Assembly: GCA_037043455.1 (NCBI GenBank)
Contig: JAWPHD010011224.1
Coordinates: 21,830-85,829, forward strand
Reading direction: 5' to 3'
DNA length: 64,000 nucleotides
DNA from: Cyrtodaria siliqua
Taxonomy: Eukaryota > Mollusca > Bivalvia > Adapedonta > Hiatellidae
Part shown: one piece after another, positions 49,001 through 56,313 of the stretch
Numbering within the stretch: position 1 is the stretch's first letter
How the letters are laid out: the number at the start of each line of letters is the position of its first letter
Program-made: the position numbers and the translations under genes
Notes under the pieces: generated by a model
The model's database searches: none
Told to the model about the DNA's origin: nothing
What the model saw: the letters and a program-made list of their open reading frames with translations, nothing else

Positions 49001-52000
49001 ACTAGTTTTTCTGCATAACTTGTATTTGTTCAATCATTAATATTAATTACACTAAAATAAATATGAAGTAAATTATTTTACATATAATTAACTGTTGATA
49101 ATAATGCACTTTAATAATGTACCTTTAACTTATGGTAAAATCAGTGAGAAACATTGAAAACTTAATTTATTTACATGCAAGTAGGTTTAAAGTGAATATG
49201 ATACTGGATATATAAATCGAAACAATAATTGCAATGCTTCATAAACACTTCAAGATTGCCATATGTCCCTTTAAGATAATGAAATGAATGAATGTATACA
49301 ATTTGCCATTACCATTGTAACATACTGCCATGCTAAAACCAGCAACGTAATTACATTAATTTTAATATGAGTTGGACATTTCTTGATAAAACATGCAGAT
49401 TAATTCACGTGTCAGTTCCTGAAACAATACAAATTGGCAAATTACTTAAATTTTACATCAAGTCCAATGTGTAGTTTCTGCAGATAGCTATCAGGTATTA
49501 AAGGGAACTGAGTACATCAGGCTTTGGGGCCTAATTTAAAACATAATAAAGTATAAAATTATCAATTTAAGGGTGAAGTAGTTCATAAATATAGATGGAA
49601 CATTAACAGTTTCCTATAATACACTGTAACGAAAATTATAATTTAAAACAATCTTTAAGTCCATAGAGTACCGGCATGCACTTTGCATAATGTTCATTAT
49701 AGACTTTGACTAATCAATTACGGTAATGATGTCACATTCAGTTTTAAATGTTTGACTCCTGATAATAATGCAGGACCTTTATAAATGATGAACTTTTGTG
49801 TTTTTTCTTCTTTTGCGAATGCTACGGTACGATATACTGACAGTCTTGCTTGACTATAAACCCTCGATTTTGTCAAGATGAAGGTCGCTTGAAACATGTA
49901 TGATGGACATGTTTCTTTAGGCGAAACATGTTGCGCTTAACTCTTGTATGTCTTGACCATAACTCCCGATTCAATGTTCCACACCAAATCACAAGACATT
50001 CTTATGTCCAGTCTAGACTGGTAGGTCCGGTGTTCACAGTTGCCATGCTGAATGTCGACGGCCTGGTATTCTATTGTTGTAGCGCTAAAAAACTGAGCGT
50101 TGAGCTCACTGCTGCTCACTGCTGCATGTAAACACCATCGTGATACGACTGAAAAGTGATCTTTATACTTTTATTTATAATTATAATGTTAAAGAAACTT
50201 ACCCACCAAATAACAGCAAAATTACACTACAGAACCATTTATCAAAACTCTATCCAGGTGTCCAAATTACAATTATTTTCATTCACAGGTTCTTAAAATA
50301 CTCCTAGTTGATTATGCGTAAAACATAAGTTGGTAACTCTTAATTTGATGCAAGTTCTGAGATTTGGTCTGGCTGGTTTAAACCGTTTGTATTGTGTCTT
50401 ATAGAGTTTGTATTATATCTATATACCTCGTTCATGCCTGTTAGGCGCCATATAACCTTTTCATGTGTTGGTGCGCCTTAAAACCCCAATTCAATTCAAT
50501 TCAATATACCTCGTTGTCAGTAGGTTTAGAAAAGGTGTACACATGTTGTAAAATGTGGCTGTTGTTGGCCTGATAGCTACTAACCCAGCCTTGTATTCAC
50601 CTACAGAACCCTGACAGAGGAGGAGAATGATGTAGAGATACTGTCCCACGAGAAAGAGACCATAGAGAAGGTCACCCATCACGTGAAGTTCCTGAAATTC
50701 CATGAGAACACGCGGCCACCGTACTACGGTACATGGAGGAAACCCAGCAACAAAATCTCACCCAGGAACCCCTTCAAACAGGATGAGGTAAGAACATCCA
50801 CCAACTATAACAAACTATATAATTTTATTAGCAAAATATTTTATATTCGTCAAATGTCAAAACACAGATCCTAACTATATTGTTTAAACAATATCTGTAT
50901 AAACATATAGCAATTGAGCAAATAGCGCTTAAACAGGATAAATTAAAACAACATGTTAAAAAATGGAGTCTTTCTCCAACAGAATATTTAAAGTGGTACA
51001 AATTGGAAAAGCTAGAGATCTATGTATCTCTCTCATATTCCTTCGTCTTTTAGTATCAACTTGCTGATGCTCGTCTTTGGTAAGTTATTTCATACAATGA
51101 AAATCACAGGGATATGATTACCGAAGGTGCTACCTTACCTTCGGAGAAACTTGTACTAGTTAAATGTGTCACATTAAGGCACTGCTATAATTTGCTGCCA
51201 ATATACATAAACTGACAATCATATTAACACATGCATTTTAAAAACAAAAGTATATATATTTATAAATTATAAGACATGTTTGCAACTTTCCTGTACAATT
51301 ATGTTAGTTCTGATTGTGATTTATGCAACACCTTGATGAAATAAAATATTAAATCACAAAAAAACAACATCCCCCTTTAATAGGGAAAATATGGTATAGC
51401 ATGCAACTTGAAATTTGTTCTGCTGTGAACCTCTTGTTCTTTCAAACTTAAAGAATCTATTTGATACTTAATTACAGGGCTTTTTCCCTTCTGGAAGTTA
51501 GGAAGAGACCCAGGCCTTTGAACTCTGGGGGGGAAAAAACACGATTTTGTGAGAAATCTGAAACTTGTGCAAGCTGAAAGAAAAGATATAAAGTGTCAAA
51601 CGGTGTATTACATATTATTTGAAGTAGAGAAACCAAAGTGTTGTGATGTGAGATATTGAAACAGTGAAACAGACCAAGACTAAATGGACTCTCTCGTCTT
51701 CATTATACACAAAAAACAATACCAAAAAAATGCATGCTCCCTAGTCAGGAAGAGTTCAACTCTCAGGTTGTTGCCAAGATCAAGGTCGCAAATGTCAAAG
51801 TTGGTTCTCCTAAAGTTTTCGCAAAATCTCCTGTTAAAAGCAGGTGAAATAAAGTATAGAGAAATATAAAATGCATTCTTCTATCAAACTGCTTTCTGGA
51901 TACTATGATATATATGAAACTTGGCCAAAGTGTTCGAATAAGATTTTTTGGTTCAACACTTAACTCCAAGATAAAAAAAGGTCAAAATGCAACATCACGT

Positions 52001-52166
52001 AAAACCATTTCTATTAATCTAAATCACCTACACCGTGTTATATAAATTACCTACACCGTGTTGATATTGACACATTGTTTACCTCCAGGCCCTGTTCGAT
52101 TACGAAGTAGACTCGGATGATGAATGGGAAGAGGAAGAACCAGGAGAGTCCGTATCCAGTGACGAG
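20683..52166 (+). CDS. CHAF1A: Chromatin assembly factor 1 large subunit (p150), exons 1-12, 3' end missing
   Basis: Twelve GT-AG exons join without a frame break into about 761 codons. CAF-1 deposits newly made H3-H4 on replicating DNA through PCNA in the nucleus. Landmarks in order are: LPFK motif near residue 37, matching the N-terminal motif of vertebrate p150; a PIP-like LNTLDRFF (112-119); a lineage-specific repeat region (about 177-367); a K/E/R-rich helix (about 460-588); a second PIP-like MFKGFF (589-594); PFEVKP (616-621); the family signature FHENTRPPYYGTW (706-718); and DYEVDSDDEWEEEEPGE opening the acidic region. Vertebrate p150 is about 950 residues and continues with a GFFVPHGYLS-type segment and a C-terminal winged-helix domain. 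Neither was found up to 60599. The gene is therefore truncated or the sequence is misjoined. Confidence 0.95.
21227..23967. mobile_element. hAT-like element (outer), 5-bp target duplication
   Basis: The ends CGGGGTTCGAATTTA and TAAATTTGAACCCTG are flanked by CAACT at 21222-21226 and 23968-23972. A second element (21397-23460) fills most of it. No transposase frame is visible. Confidence 0.65.
21397..23460. mobile_element. hAT-like element (inner), 5-bp target duplication
   Basis: The perfect 14-bp inverted ends are CAGGGCTCAATCTA and TAGATTGAGCCCTG, flanked by ATTAT on both sides. The length is about 2.06 kb with no intact transposase. An interior GC-rich stretch near 22385-22415 (GGCGCCGCCATTTTG) looks promoter-like. 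Confidence 0.7.
24474..24536 (+). CDS. CHAF1A: CHAF1A exon 2
   Basis: The acceptor is TTTCCAG. It encodes a lysine-rich stretch ending KKFKQ, and the donor is GTTTGT. The end of this exon plus the first codons of exon 3 give KQGCLPFKPL, comparable to the N-terminal LPFK motif of vertebrate p150, which has been linked to PCNA binding. Confidence 0.8.
24857..25170. mobile_element. Small transposon with TGTGTTTCTGGTTT ends and a long poly-T core
   Basis: The ends TGTGTGTTTCTGGTTTC and GAAACCGGAAACACACA are inverted repeats. The middle has a T run of about 45 bases (25050-25093). It lies in intron 2 of CHAF1A and belongs to the family seen at 4015-4548. Confidence 0.55.
25717..26882 (+). CDS. 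CHAF1A: CHAF1A exon 3 (large, with internal repeats)
   Basis: The acceptor is TTTTTTAG and the donor GTAGGT. The 1166-nt exon encodes a Ser/Lys-rich segment, a PIP-like LNTLDRFFKPK, then about four imperfect 26-residue repeats (core GEESVEDDLK, 78-bp DNA period, about 26145-26430). About six 11-residue repeats follow (core KKAVVVSEDNN, 33-bp period, about 26538-26715), then an acidic tail. The repeats keep several antisense frames open; those are artefacts. The donor is duplicated 32 bp downstream. Confidence 0.93.
26883..26946 (+). repeat. Tandem duplication of the exon 3 donor (2 x 32 bp)
   Basis: Two identical 32-bp units each start GTAGGTCTGCAATACAGC, at 26883 and 26915. The first is the donor that keeps phase with exon 4. 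Using the second would add 32 nt and an early stop. Confidence 0.85.
27798..29063 (+). mobile_element. Helitron-like element H1b nested in H1a
   Basis: A complete head starts at 27798 and a complete tail ends at 29063. Removing it restores the continuous host module sequence (GATTTTT joined to AAAAAATAAG), identical to the uninterrupted module at 43561-43580. No target duplication is seen. Confidence 0.7.
29426..29438. promoter_or_regulatory. IR1 nuclear-receptor-like site in an H1 element tail
   Basis: AGGTCATTGACCT is a perfect inverted repeat of AGGTCA with a one-base spacer. The left half is extended to TCAAGGTCA. The same 13-mer recurs in the other H1 tails at 29045-29057, 44577-44589, 55417-55429 and 58525-58537. 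Confidence 0.45.
29728..30609 (+). repeat. Tandem copies of the exon 4 acceptor region
   Basis: Units of about 65 bp contain TAGTGTGAGATA-AGCAAATTA, TTGTTTTAATTAC and CAGTTATTGGTAGC. They end at about 29755, 29820, 30562 and at the true acceptor (30609). A transposon (29837-30503) sits within the array. At least one decoy (29801-29804) keeps an intact ACAG acceptor. Confidence 0.7.
29837..30503. mobile_element. hAT-like element, CTGGGCTCTTCATT ends, copy 1
   Basis: The inverted ends CTGGGCTCTTCATT and AATGAAGAGCCCAG are flanked by a perfect 5-bp duplication GCTAT (29832-29836, 30504-30508). It shares its interior with copy 2 at 36383-37506, including GTGAGTTGCAGTTAGACGTC. Confidence 0.8.
30610..30720 (+). 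CDS. CHAF1A: CHAF1A exon 4
   Basis: It has 37 codons, from TPVIGGSVV to GKKKSKP, with acceptor AATTACAG and donor GTAAGT, phase 0 at both ends. It is a low-complexity Ser/Thr linker ahead of the charged helix. Its acceptor region is present in several tandem copies upstream. Confidence 0.88.
30948..31127 (+). CDS. CHAF1A: CHAF1A exon 5 (start of K/E/R helix)
   Basis: It has 60 codons, almost entirely K, E, R, Q, D and L after ISESTRKARDAMR. This is the KER domain of p150, thought to form a long single helix that binds DNA. Acceptor AATACAG, donor GTAACA, phase 0. Confidence 0.93.
31633..32340 (+). mobile_element. Hairpin-headed tandem-module element (family H4)
   Basis: The head GTCTCCTCCACTTTGTGGAT continues GGGAGGA and folds back. 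Modules of about 150 bp follow, each with GATGATCAGTACCAA and CCTAGTTG. The end, GTGGGGGAGACATCTGTTTT, mirrors the GTCTCC head. It lies in CHAF1A intron 5. Confidence 0.6.
32648..34033. mobile_element. DNA element with AGGGTCTTCCACAG ends
   Basis: The perfect inverted ends are AGGGTCTTCCACAG (32649-32662) and CTGTGGAAGACCCT (34019-34032). Subterminal TTCCCCCTA/CCCTTAA tracts are mirrored. The flanks GAGAT/GAGAC are a near-match 5-bp duplication. It contains the nested element at 32937-33955. Confidence 0.6.
32937..33955. mobile_element. hAT-like element nested in the above, 5-bp duplication
   Basis: The ends CAGAGTTCCGGAAA and TTTTCCAGAACCCTG are flanked by AACTC at 32932-32936 and 33956-33960. 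Subterminal GGCAAGTGA motifs are present at both ends in inverted orientation. No transposase was seen. Confidence 0.65.
34107..34225 (-). repeat. SINE 3' fragment
   Basis: On the minus strand it matches the body and tail (TTTCCACCAATGGAAACTGG and GACTATAAAATCCAATTCA) of the SINE family at 35694-35955. Confidence 0.6.
34522..34598 (+). CDS. CHAF1A: CHAF1A exon 6 (K/E/R helix)
   Basis: It continues the charged helix (EKREKERLDKIQQKEEEKKL). It ends with two bases of a Glu codon completed by exon 7. Acceptor TATTTTAG, donor GTATGT. Confidence 0.92.
34712..35027. mobile_element. TTAA-ended MITE, copy f (cleanest copy)
   Basis: The 316-bp element starts TTAAAGGGACACACGCAAT and ends ATTGCCGTGTGTCCCTTTAA. 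The inner TAGTACTATTCTTATAATTA is partly palindromic. It lies in CHAF1A intron 6. Confidence 0.8.
35694..35955 (+). repeat. tRNA-derived SINE, full copy
   Basis: The head CGTCCGTGGCCGAGTGGTTA and GGTTCGATCCC give clear A and B boxes of a Ser/Leu-like tRNA. The body has GTGAGGAAGCTATCCAGC and a GGTGCCCGCCCGTGCACG segment. The tail is TGCGACTATAAAATCCAATT. Fragments recur at 34107, 42735 and 62490. It is not a functional tRNA gene. Confidence 0.8.
36383..37506. mobile_element. hAT-like element, CTGGGCTCTTCATT ends, copy 2
   Basis: It has the same ends as the copy at 29837-30503 and a different 5-bp duplication, CATGT (36378-36382 and 37507-37511). It is longer (1124 bp) with an extra interior segment (about 36600-37060). 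It lies in CHAF1A intron 6. Confidence 0.8.
37572..37765 (+). repeat. tRNA-derived SINE copy
   Basis: The head is GCATCTGTGGTCGAGTGG and GGATTCAAATCC. The body includes GTACAGTACTGG...GGTCTGCCTCTACC and ends in an A-rich stretch. It inserted shortly upstream of CHAF1A exon 7. Confidence 0.75.
37846..37948 (+). CDS. CHAF1A: CHAF1A exon 7 (K/E/R helix)
   Basis: One base completes the Glu codon; 34 highly charged codons follow. Acceptor TCTACTAG, donor GTAATA, leaving phase 0. The next intron (6.96 kb) holds the 23-bp minisatellite. Confidence 0.92.
38358..39560 (+). repeat. 23-bp minisatellite, array 1
   Basis: The unit is GAGTCATGTCTCACTCCCTG plus GCG, with a 21-bp variant (CTGGCAGTCATG). 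There are about 52 units. The unit has no stop in any plus frame, so all three frames stay open as 23-residue protein-like repeats. These are not genes. Confidence 0.95.
39551..42290 (+). repeat. Higher-order tandem repeat, about 1.21-kb units
   Basis: The single-copy-like segment that starts TGGTGGAAAACTTCCATCC occurs at 39551, 40762 and 41967 (spacings 1211 and 1205). Each of the first two is followed by a fresh 23-bp minisatellite block (39868-40760 and 41079-41966). The copies are nearly identical, which indicates recent unequal exchange or an assembly artefact. It lies in CHAF1A intron 7. Confidence 0.9.
42170..42520 (+). repeat. Segment shared with CHAF1A intron 10
   Basis: It matches 50190-50590 with divergence. 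Shared marks include AACAATTTATCAAAACTATCC-like, GAGTTGGTAACTC-like and TGTTGTAAA-GGCT-GATAGCTACT segments. Function is unknown. Confidence 0.55.
42735..42890 (+). repeat. SINE 3' fragment
   Basis: It carries the GGTGCCCGCCCGTGCACG segment and the GACTATAAAATCCAATTCAG tail of the 35694-35955 family. The head is missing. Confidence 0.7.
43023..44595 (+). mobile_element. Helitron-like element H1c
   Basis: The head AGCTCAACTGATCAGAGATC is followed by a GTCCGTCCGTCTGTCC tract, several 320-bp modules and the standard tail ending GACCTCTTGTT. It lies in CHAF1A intron 7, 310 bases before exon 8. Confidence 0.75.
44907..44984 (+). CDS. CHAF1A: CHAF1A exon 8 (PIP-like motif)
   Basis: It has 26 codons: the end of the charged helix (LKKAEKKKE) followed by MFKGFFIQKTPTVSPPR. 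This aligns in position with the ITRFF PIP motif of vertebrate p150, although the leading Gln is absent. The donor GTAAGT is duplicated 34 bp downstream. Confidence 0.93.
44971..45024 (+). repeat. Tandem duplication of the exon 8 donor (34-bp period)
   Basis: TCTCCCCACCCAGGGTAAGT is followed 34 bp later by TCTCCCCACCCAGAGTAAGT. Only the first donor (GT at 44985) keeps phase; the second would add 34 nt and shift the frame. Confidence 0.85.
45619..45695 (+). pseudogene. Decayed partial duplicate of CHAF1A exon 9
   Basis: It reads SKEVRFSISLPFEVKPSMNL, compared with TKETKTSFFMPFEVKPNMKM in exon 9, 82 bp downstream. An acceptor-like TATATCAG precedes it in frame 0. A TGA follows within a few codons and no donor is evident. 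Confidence 0.7.
45707..45838 (+). CDS. CHAF1A: CHAF1A exon 9
   Basis: It has 44 codons, including MPFEVKPNMKMAPQQRR and LDELINTQ. These match the FAPFEIK...LAPRRR and LDQLL segments of vertebrate p150. Acceptor AATTTCAG, donor GTAGGA, phase 0. A decayed partial copy lies 82 bp upstream. Confidence 0.94.
46091..46167 (+). CDS. CHAF1A: CHAF1A exon 10
   Basis: It has 25 codons (from ATEELYVNLLKSG to VTWK) plus two bases of an Arg codon. Acceptor TTTCACAG, donor GTATGG. A hAT-like element starts only 20 bases after the donor. Confidence 0.9.
46188..47060. mobile_element. hAT-like element beside exon 10
   Basis: The ends CAGGGATGAAGC and AAAAGCCCTG are flanked by AAATT and AAATG (4 of 5 matching). 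It starts 20 bases downstream of the exon 10 donor. The interior is AT-rich and non-coding. Confidence 0.45.
47263..48330 (+). mobile_element. Hairpin-headed tandem-module element (family H5) with an internal palindrome
   Basis: The head GTCTCGCCTTTTGAAAAAAT continues GCGAGAC and folds back. Modules of about 165 bp carry GACTTCCAGCCCTCCAACTG and GGTCAAGGTCAGGGTCAC. The segment 47327-47663 is a near-perfect palindrome centred at about 47492. Confidence 0.6.
48954..49274. mobile_element. TTAA-ended MITE, copy g
   Basis: It starts TTAAAGGTACACATGACAATC and ends AAGATTGCCATATGTCCCTTTAA. The interior has the usual CAATCATTAATATTAATTA segment. It lies in CHAF1A intron 10. Confidence 0.75.
50188..50590 (+). 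repeat. Segment shared with CHAF1A intron 7
   Basis: It is the counterpart of 42170-42520. A short SINE tail (50420-50510, TTGGTGCGCCTTAAAACCCC) is inserted. The segment runs up to within 20 bases of the exon 11 acceptor. Confidence 0.5.
50607..50787 (+). CDS. CHAF1A: CHAF1A exon 11 (CAF-1 p150 signature)
   Basis: It starts by completing an Arg codon and has 60 further codons. FLKFHENTRPPYYGTWRKP is the most conserved stretch of animal p150 (vertebrate FCENHRPAYWGTW) and settles the gene identity. Acceptor CCTACAG, donor GTAAGA, phase 0. Confidence 0.97.
50788..52088 (+). other. CHAF1A intron 11
   Basis: It is AT-rich. A transposon-end-like ACAGGGCTTTTTCCC at 51476 has no recognised partner. 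No exon was found. Confidence 0.6.
52089..52166 (+). CDS. CHAF1A: CHAF1A exon 12 (last one found)
   Basis: It encodes ALFDYEVDSDDEWEEEEPGE and SVSSDE, the start of the acidic ED region. Acceptor ACCTCCAG, donor GTTTGT, phase 0. Reading past the donor meets a stop after eleven codons. The exons for the rest of the acidic region and the C-terminal winged-helix domain are not present before 60599. Confidence 0.95.
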
Positions 52167-52309
52167 GTTTGTTACATTTATGTGATTTACTCAGGGTGAA
52201 CATACTTAAAGATAAAATTGATGTTTAGCCAGTGTATTAGCCAGCCAACCATGCAGCCATCTTTTTAAAAAAAATTGCGGCCAATATTTGGTGGAGTGGG
52301 TAGGGTAAT

Positions 52310-53230
52310 TTTTGTCTCGCCTTTTCGAAGAAAAAAAGAGACATAGGTGTTGCTTTTCTGGCGGCGTCAACATTCAAGTTTTGCGTTTAGGTCATTTTCT
52401 CACAAACTGTATGCACTAGACCTTTCAAACTTTGCTTATAGTTGTATCATGGGTGGTACATCGCAACGTGACAAAGCAAATGTGGAAGTGACCTTGACCC
52501 TCCAAGCAAAGGGCAGATAACTTACTAGTTTTTAGGTTCAAGTTTTGCGTTTAGATCATTTTCTTACAAACTGTATTCACTAGACCTTTTAAACTTTGCT
52601 TATAGTTGTATCTTGGGTGTAACATGGCAACGTGACATAGCAAATGTGAAAGTGACCTTGACCCTCCAAGCAAAGGGCAGATAACTTACTAGTTTTTAGG
52701 TTCAACTTTTGCGTTTAGGTCACTTTTTCACAAATTGTATGCACTAGACCTTTCAAACTTTGCATATAGTTGTATCTTGGGTGGTACATGGCAACCTGAC
52801 AAAGCAAATGTGAAAGTGAACTTGACGCTCCAAGCAAAGGGCAGATAACTTACTAATTTTTAGGTTCAACTTTTGCGTTTAGGTCACTTTTTCACAAACT
52901 GTATGCACTAGACCTTTAAAACTTTGCTTATAGTTGTATCTTGAGATGGAACATCGCAACGTGACAAAGCAAATGTGGAAGTGACCTTGACCTTCAAGCA
53001 AGGGCAGATAACCTTATAATTTTTACCTTCAACTTTGGCATTTAGGTCTCTTTTTCACAAACTGTATGCACTAAGACCTTTCAAACTTTGCTTATAGTTG
53101 TATCTTGTGTGGTACATAGCAATGTGACAAAGCAAATGTGGATGTGACCTTGACCATCCAAGCAAAGGGCAGATAACTTTAATTGTTACATTTACATCAC
53201 TTTCTCATGAACTAGAATTATGCACTAGAT
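52310..53230 (+). mobile_element. Hairpin-headed element (family H5) with 164-bp tandem modules
   Basis: The head GTCTCGCCTTTTCGAAGAAA is followed by five modules with marks at 52379, 52543, 52707, 52871 and 53035 (TTTTGCGTTTAGGTC), an exact 164-bp period. Each has GTGACCTTGACC and GGGCAGATAACTTACTAG. It lies just downstream of the last CHAF1A exon found. Confidence 0.75.
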
Positions 53231-53373
53231 GTTTTAAACCTAATTTATAGCTTAATCTTTGGAAGAAAACATATTCTGTTTTGACGTAGTTGTGTCTTCG
53301 TTAGTGCATCTTTTTTTTGGATGCCTGGATTTCATGTATGGCCTTGACCTACTTTTTGGAGCTGATGATTTTT

Positions 53374-56236
53374 AGCTCTACTGGCCAAAGGCCTTCATTT
53401 TTCATCCGATCTTTACCAAACTTCACCAGATTGTTAATATCAATGAAAGCTCGCACAAGTTCGAAAACCAGCCAGATCGGACCAATATTAGCGGAGTTGT
53501 GGCCCTTGATATAGTTAAAAATGCTATATTCAGGCTTGTTAATACGATAGAGCTTTCAATTTTCATCTGATCTTTACCAAACATTACCAGATGTTTTGCC
53601 TTTTTTTTTGTTTGAATTATTTCTTTTTTTTGTTTTAAATATTTTGTTTTAATTATTTCTTTTGTTTGAAATTTTATTTTTAGCACGACTGATCAGAGAT
53701 CAGCAGAGCTTATGCCGTGGTGCGGCGTCCGTCCGTCTGTCTGTCCCGTAAACTTTTTTTTGTAGCGACTACTCCGAAACTACTGACTGGATTTTCATGA
53801 AACTTTACAGAAATGTTGCCCATGAAGTCTAGTTGATCCTAGCAAAAATTCATGTTGATGTGAAATCCAAGATGGCCGCCAAATCTAAAAATAGGTTTTT
53901 AAAAAAACAAGTTTGTAGCGACAACTTCTTGAAAACTATAAGTGATATTGATATGGGACTTTTTCTAAAATGATCAGCATGACATAATGTTGGTCTTTGT
54001 CAAAAATTGTTTTGATTCAACTTTAAACAAGGCTGCCAGCGGCCATCTTTGTTTACATAGAGTTATATAGTACAAACTTGTAGCGACTACTCCTCTGAAA
54101 CTACTTGGCGGATTTTCATGAAACTTTACAGGAATGTTGCTCTTGATGTCTTATTGATCCTAGCAAAATTTCAGGTCGGCCCGAAATTCAAGATGGCCGC
54201 CACAGCTAAAAATAGATTTTTAAAAGATAAGTTTGTAGCGACTACTTCTTGAAAACTATAAGTGATATTCATACTTTTTCTAAAATGATCAGCGTGACAT
54301 GATGTTGATCCTAGACGAACATTATTTTGATTCGACGTTAAACATGGCTGCCAGTGGCCATTTTTTGTACATAGAGTTATATAGTAAAAACTTGTAGCGA
54401 CTACTCCTCTGAAACTACTTGATAGATGTTCATGAAACTTTACAGGAATGTTGCACTTGATGTCTAGTTGATCCTAGAAAAATTTCAGGCTGGCCGGAAA
54501 TTTAAAATGGCCACCACGGCTAAAAATAGATTTAAAATAAATAAATTTGTAGCGCCTACTTCTTGAAAATTATAAGTGATATTGATATGCGTTTTTTCCT
54601 AAAATGATCAGTATGACATGATGTTGATCCTTGTCAAAAATTATTTTGATTCAAAGTTAAACATGGCTGCCAGCGGCCATCTTTGTTTACATAGAGTTAT
54701 ATAATGAAAACTTGTAGCGACTACTCCTCTGAAACAACTTGACGGATTTTCATGAAACTTCACACGAATGTTGCCCTTGATGTCTTATTGATCCTAGCAA
54801 AATTTCAGGTTGGCTGGAAATTCAAGATGGCCGCCATGGCTAAAAATAGATTTTCAAAAAAAAAGTTTGTAGCGACTACTTCTTGAAAACTATAAGTGAT
54901 ATTGATATGGGACTTTATCTAAAATGATCAGCATGTCATGATGTTGGTCCTTGTCGAAAATCGTTTTGATTCGATGTTAAACATGGCTGTCAGCGGCCAT
55001 CTTTGTTTACATAGAGTTATATAGTAAAAACTTGTAACGACTACTCCTCTGTAACTACTCGACGGATTTTCATGAAACTGTACAGGAATGTTGCTCTTGA
55101 TGTCTAATTGATCCTAGCAAAGTTTCAGGTTGGCCGGAAATTCAAGATGGCTGCCATGGCTAAAAATAGATTTTCAAAATACAAGTTTGTAGCGACTACT
55201 TCTTGAAAACTATAAGTGATATTGATATGGGACTTTTTCTAAAATGATCAGTATGACTGATGTTGAATCTTGTCGAAAATTATTTTGATTTGACATTAAA
55301 CATGGCCGCCAGTGGCCATCTTTGTTTACATAGTTATATGAAACTACTTGATGGATTTTCATGAAACTTCACAGGAATGTTGACCTAGCTATCAAAAATC
55401 TATCAGTAGAGCTTCAAGGTCATTGACCTCTTGTTATTTTTTTTTTATTTTTTTTTTTTTTTAATTATTTCAGTATTTTTTTTTTTATCTTTTTTTGGTT
55501 TTAACGCCATGTTAGCAGGAAGCAGTGCTGTGCCTATTGCATTTTTTTCCCGGTTCATTGATTTTTGATGGAGTTGCAGCCCCTTTACATTTCTTTTTTA
55601 AATTTCTTGATTATTATTATTATTATTTTTAATTTTCTTATTTCATTATTATTATTTATTTATTTTTGTTCTTGTTATCGTCGTGTTAGCAGAAGCATTG
55701 CTGTGCTTATTGCATTTTTTTTCCGGTTCATTGATTTTTGATGGAGTTACAGCCCCTTGACATTTTTTTTTCAATTTCTTGTCAGCGCTACTCCTCCTAA
55801 AAGCCTTGTTGGATTTCCACGAAACTTAGCAGGAAGCATCGGTAAGATGTCTTGTTGTGCATATCGCGCTTTTGTTCCAGTTTGCTGATTTATGACGGAG
55901 TTATGGCTCTTTGACATTTTTACTTTAAATTTCTTGTCGGCGCTACTTCTCCTAAACGGCTTGTCCCCCCCACACCCCACCCCACCCCACCCCACCTCCA
56001 TTTTATGAAATTTCATTCATAGAAGAAAGTGCGACAAATTAAAAAATGCCCATGCCAGACTAGACACAGCAGACATATTGCCCATGATTACCAGGTGATC
56101 GATCTAAGGCCATCCTATCCCTGTTGTTTTTGCAATGTTTTAAAAAACTACTGATGGGAATTTTATGTCGACAACCCTTGATATAAGACCTGTTTTAGCC
56201 AGTAGAGCATCCACAGGCCCTCTTGGGCCTCTTGTT
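53374..56236 (+). mobile_element. Hairpin-headed element (family H2), interrupted
   Basis: The head AGCTCTACTGGCCAAAGGCC folds back. The tail AGCCAGTAGAGCATCCACAG...GGGCCTCTTGTT mirrors GCTCTACTGGC. H1d (53682-55435) is inserted in it. Its ends parallel those of H1 (AGCTCTACTG head, CTCTTGTT tail), so the families are related. Confidence 0.65.
53682..55435 (+). mobile_element. Helitron-like element H1d nested in H2
   Basis: The head AGCACGACTGATCAGAGATC is followed by a CCGTCCGTCTGTCTGTCC tract, 320-bp modules and a tail ending GACCTCTTGTT. Several modules have private indels, for example near 54270-54290. Confidence 0.75.
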
Positions 56237-56313
56237 TTTAATAGAATGGCATTTTGTTTTTAAACAAATGCACTTAAATGTCATCTCAGCAAACGGCAAA
56301 CTCGATTGTTTTA
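55436..56313. other. T-rich tract and H2 tail modules
   Basis: A T-rich low-complexity stretch (55436-55500) is followed by two diverged modules (GGTTCATTGATTTTTGATGG) and a C-rich CCCCACCCCACCCCACC patch at 55965-55995. No coding sequence was found. Confidence 0.55.
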
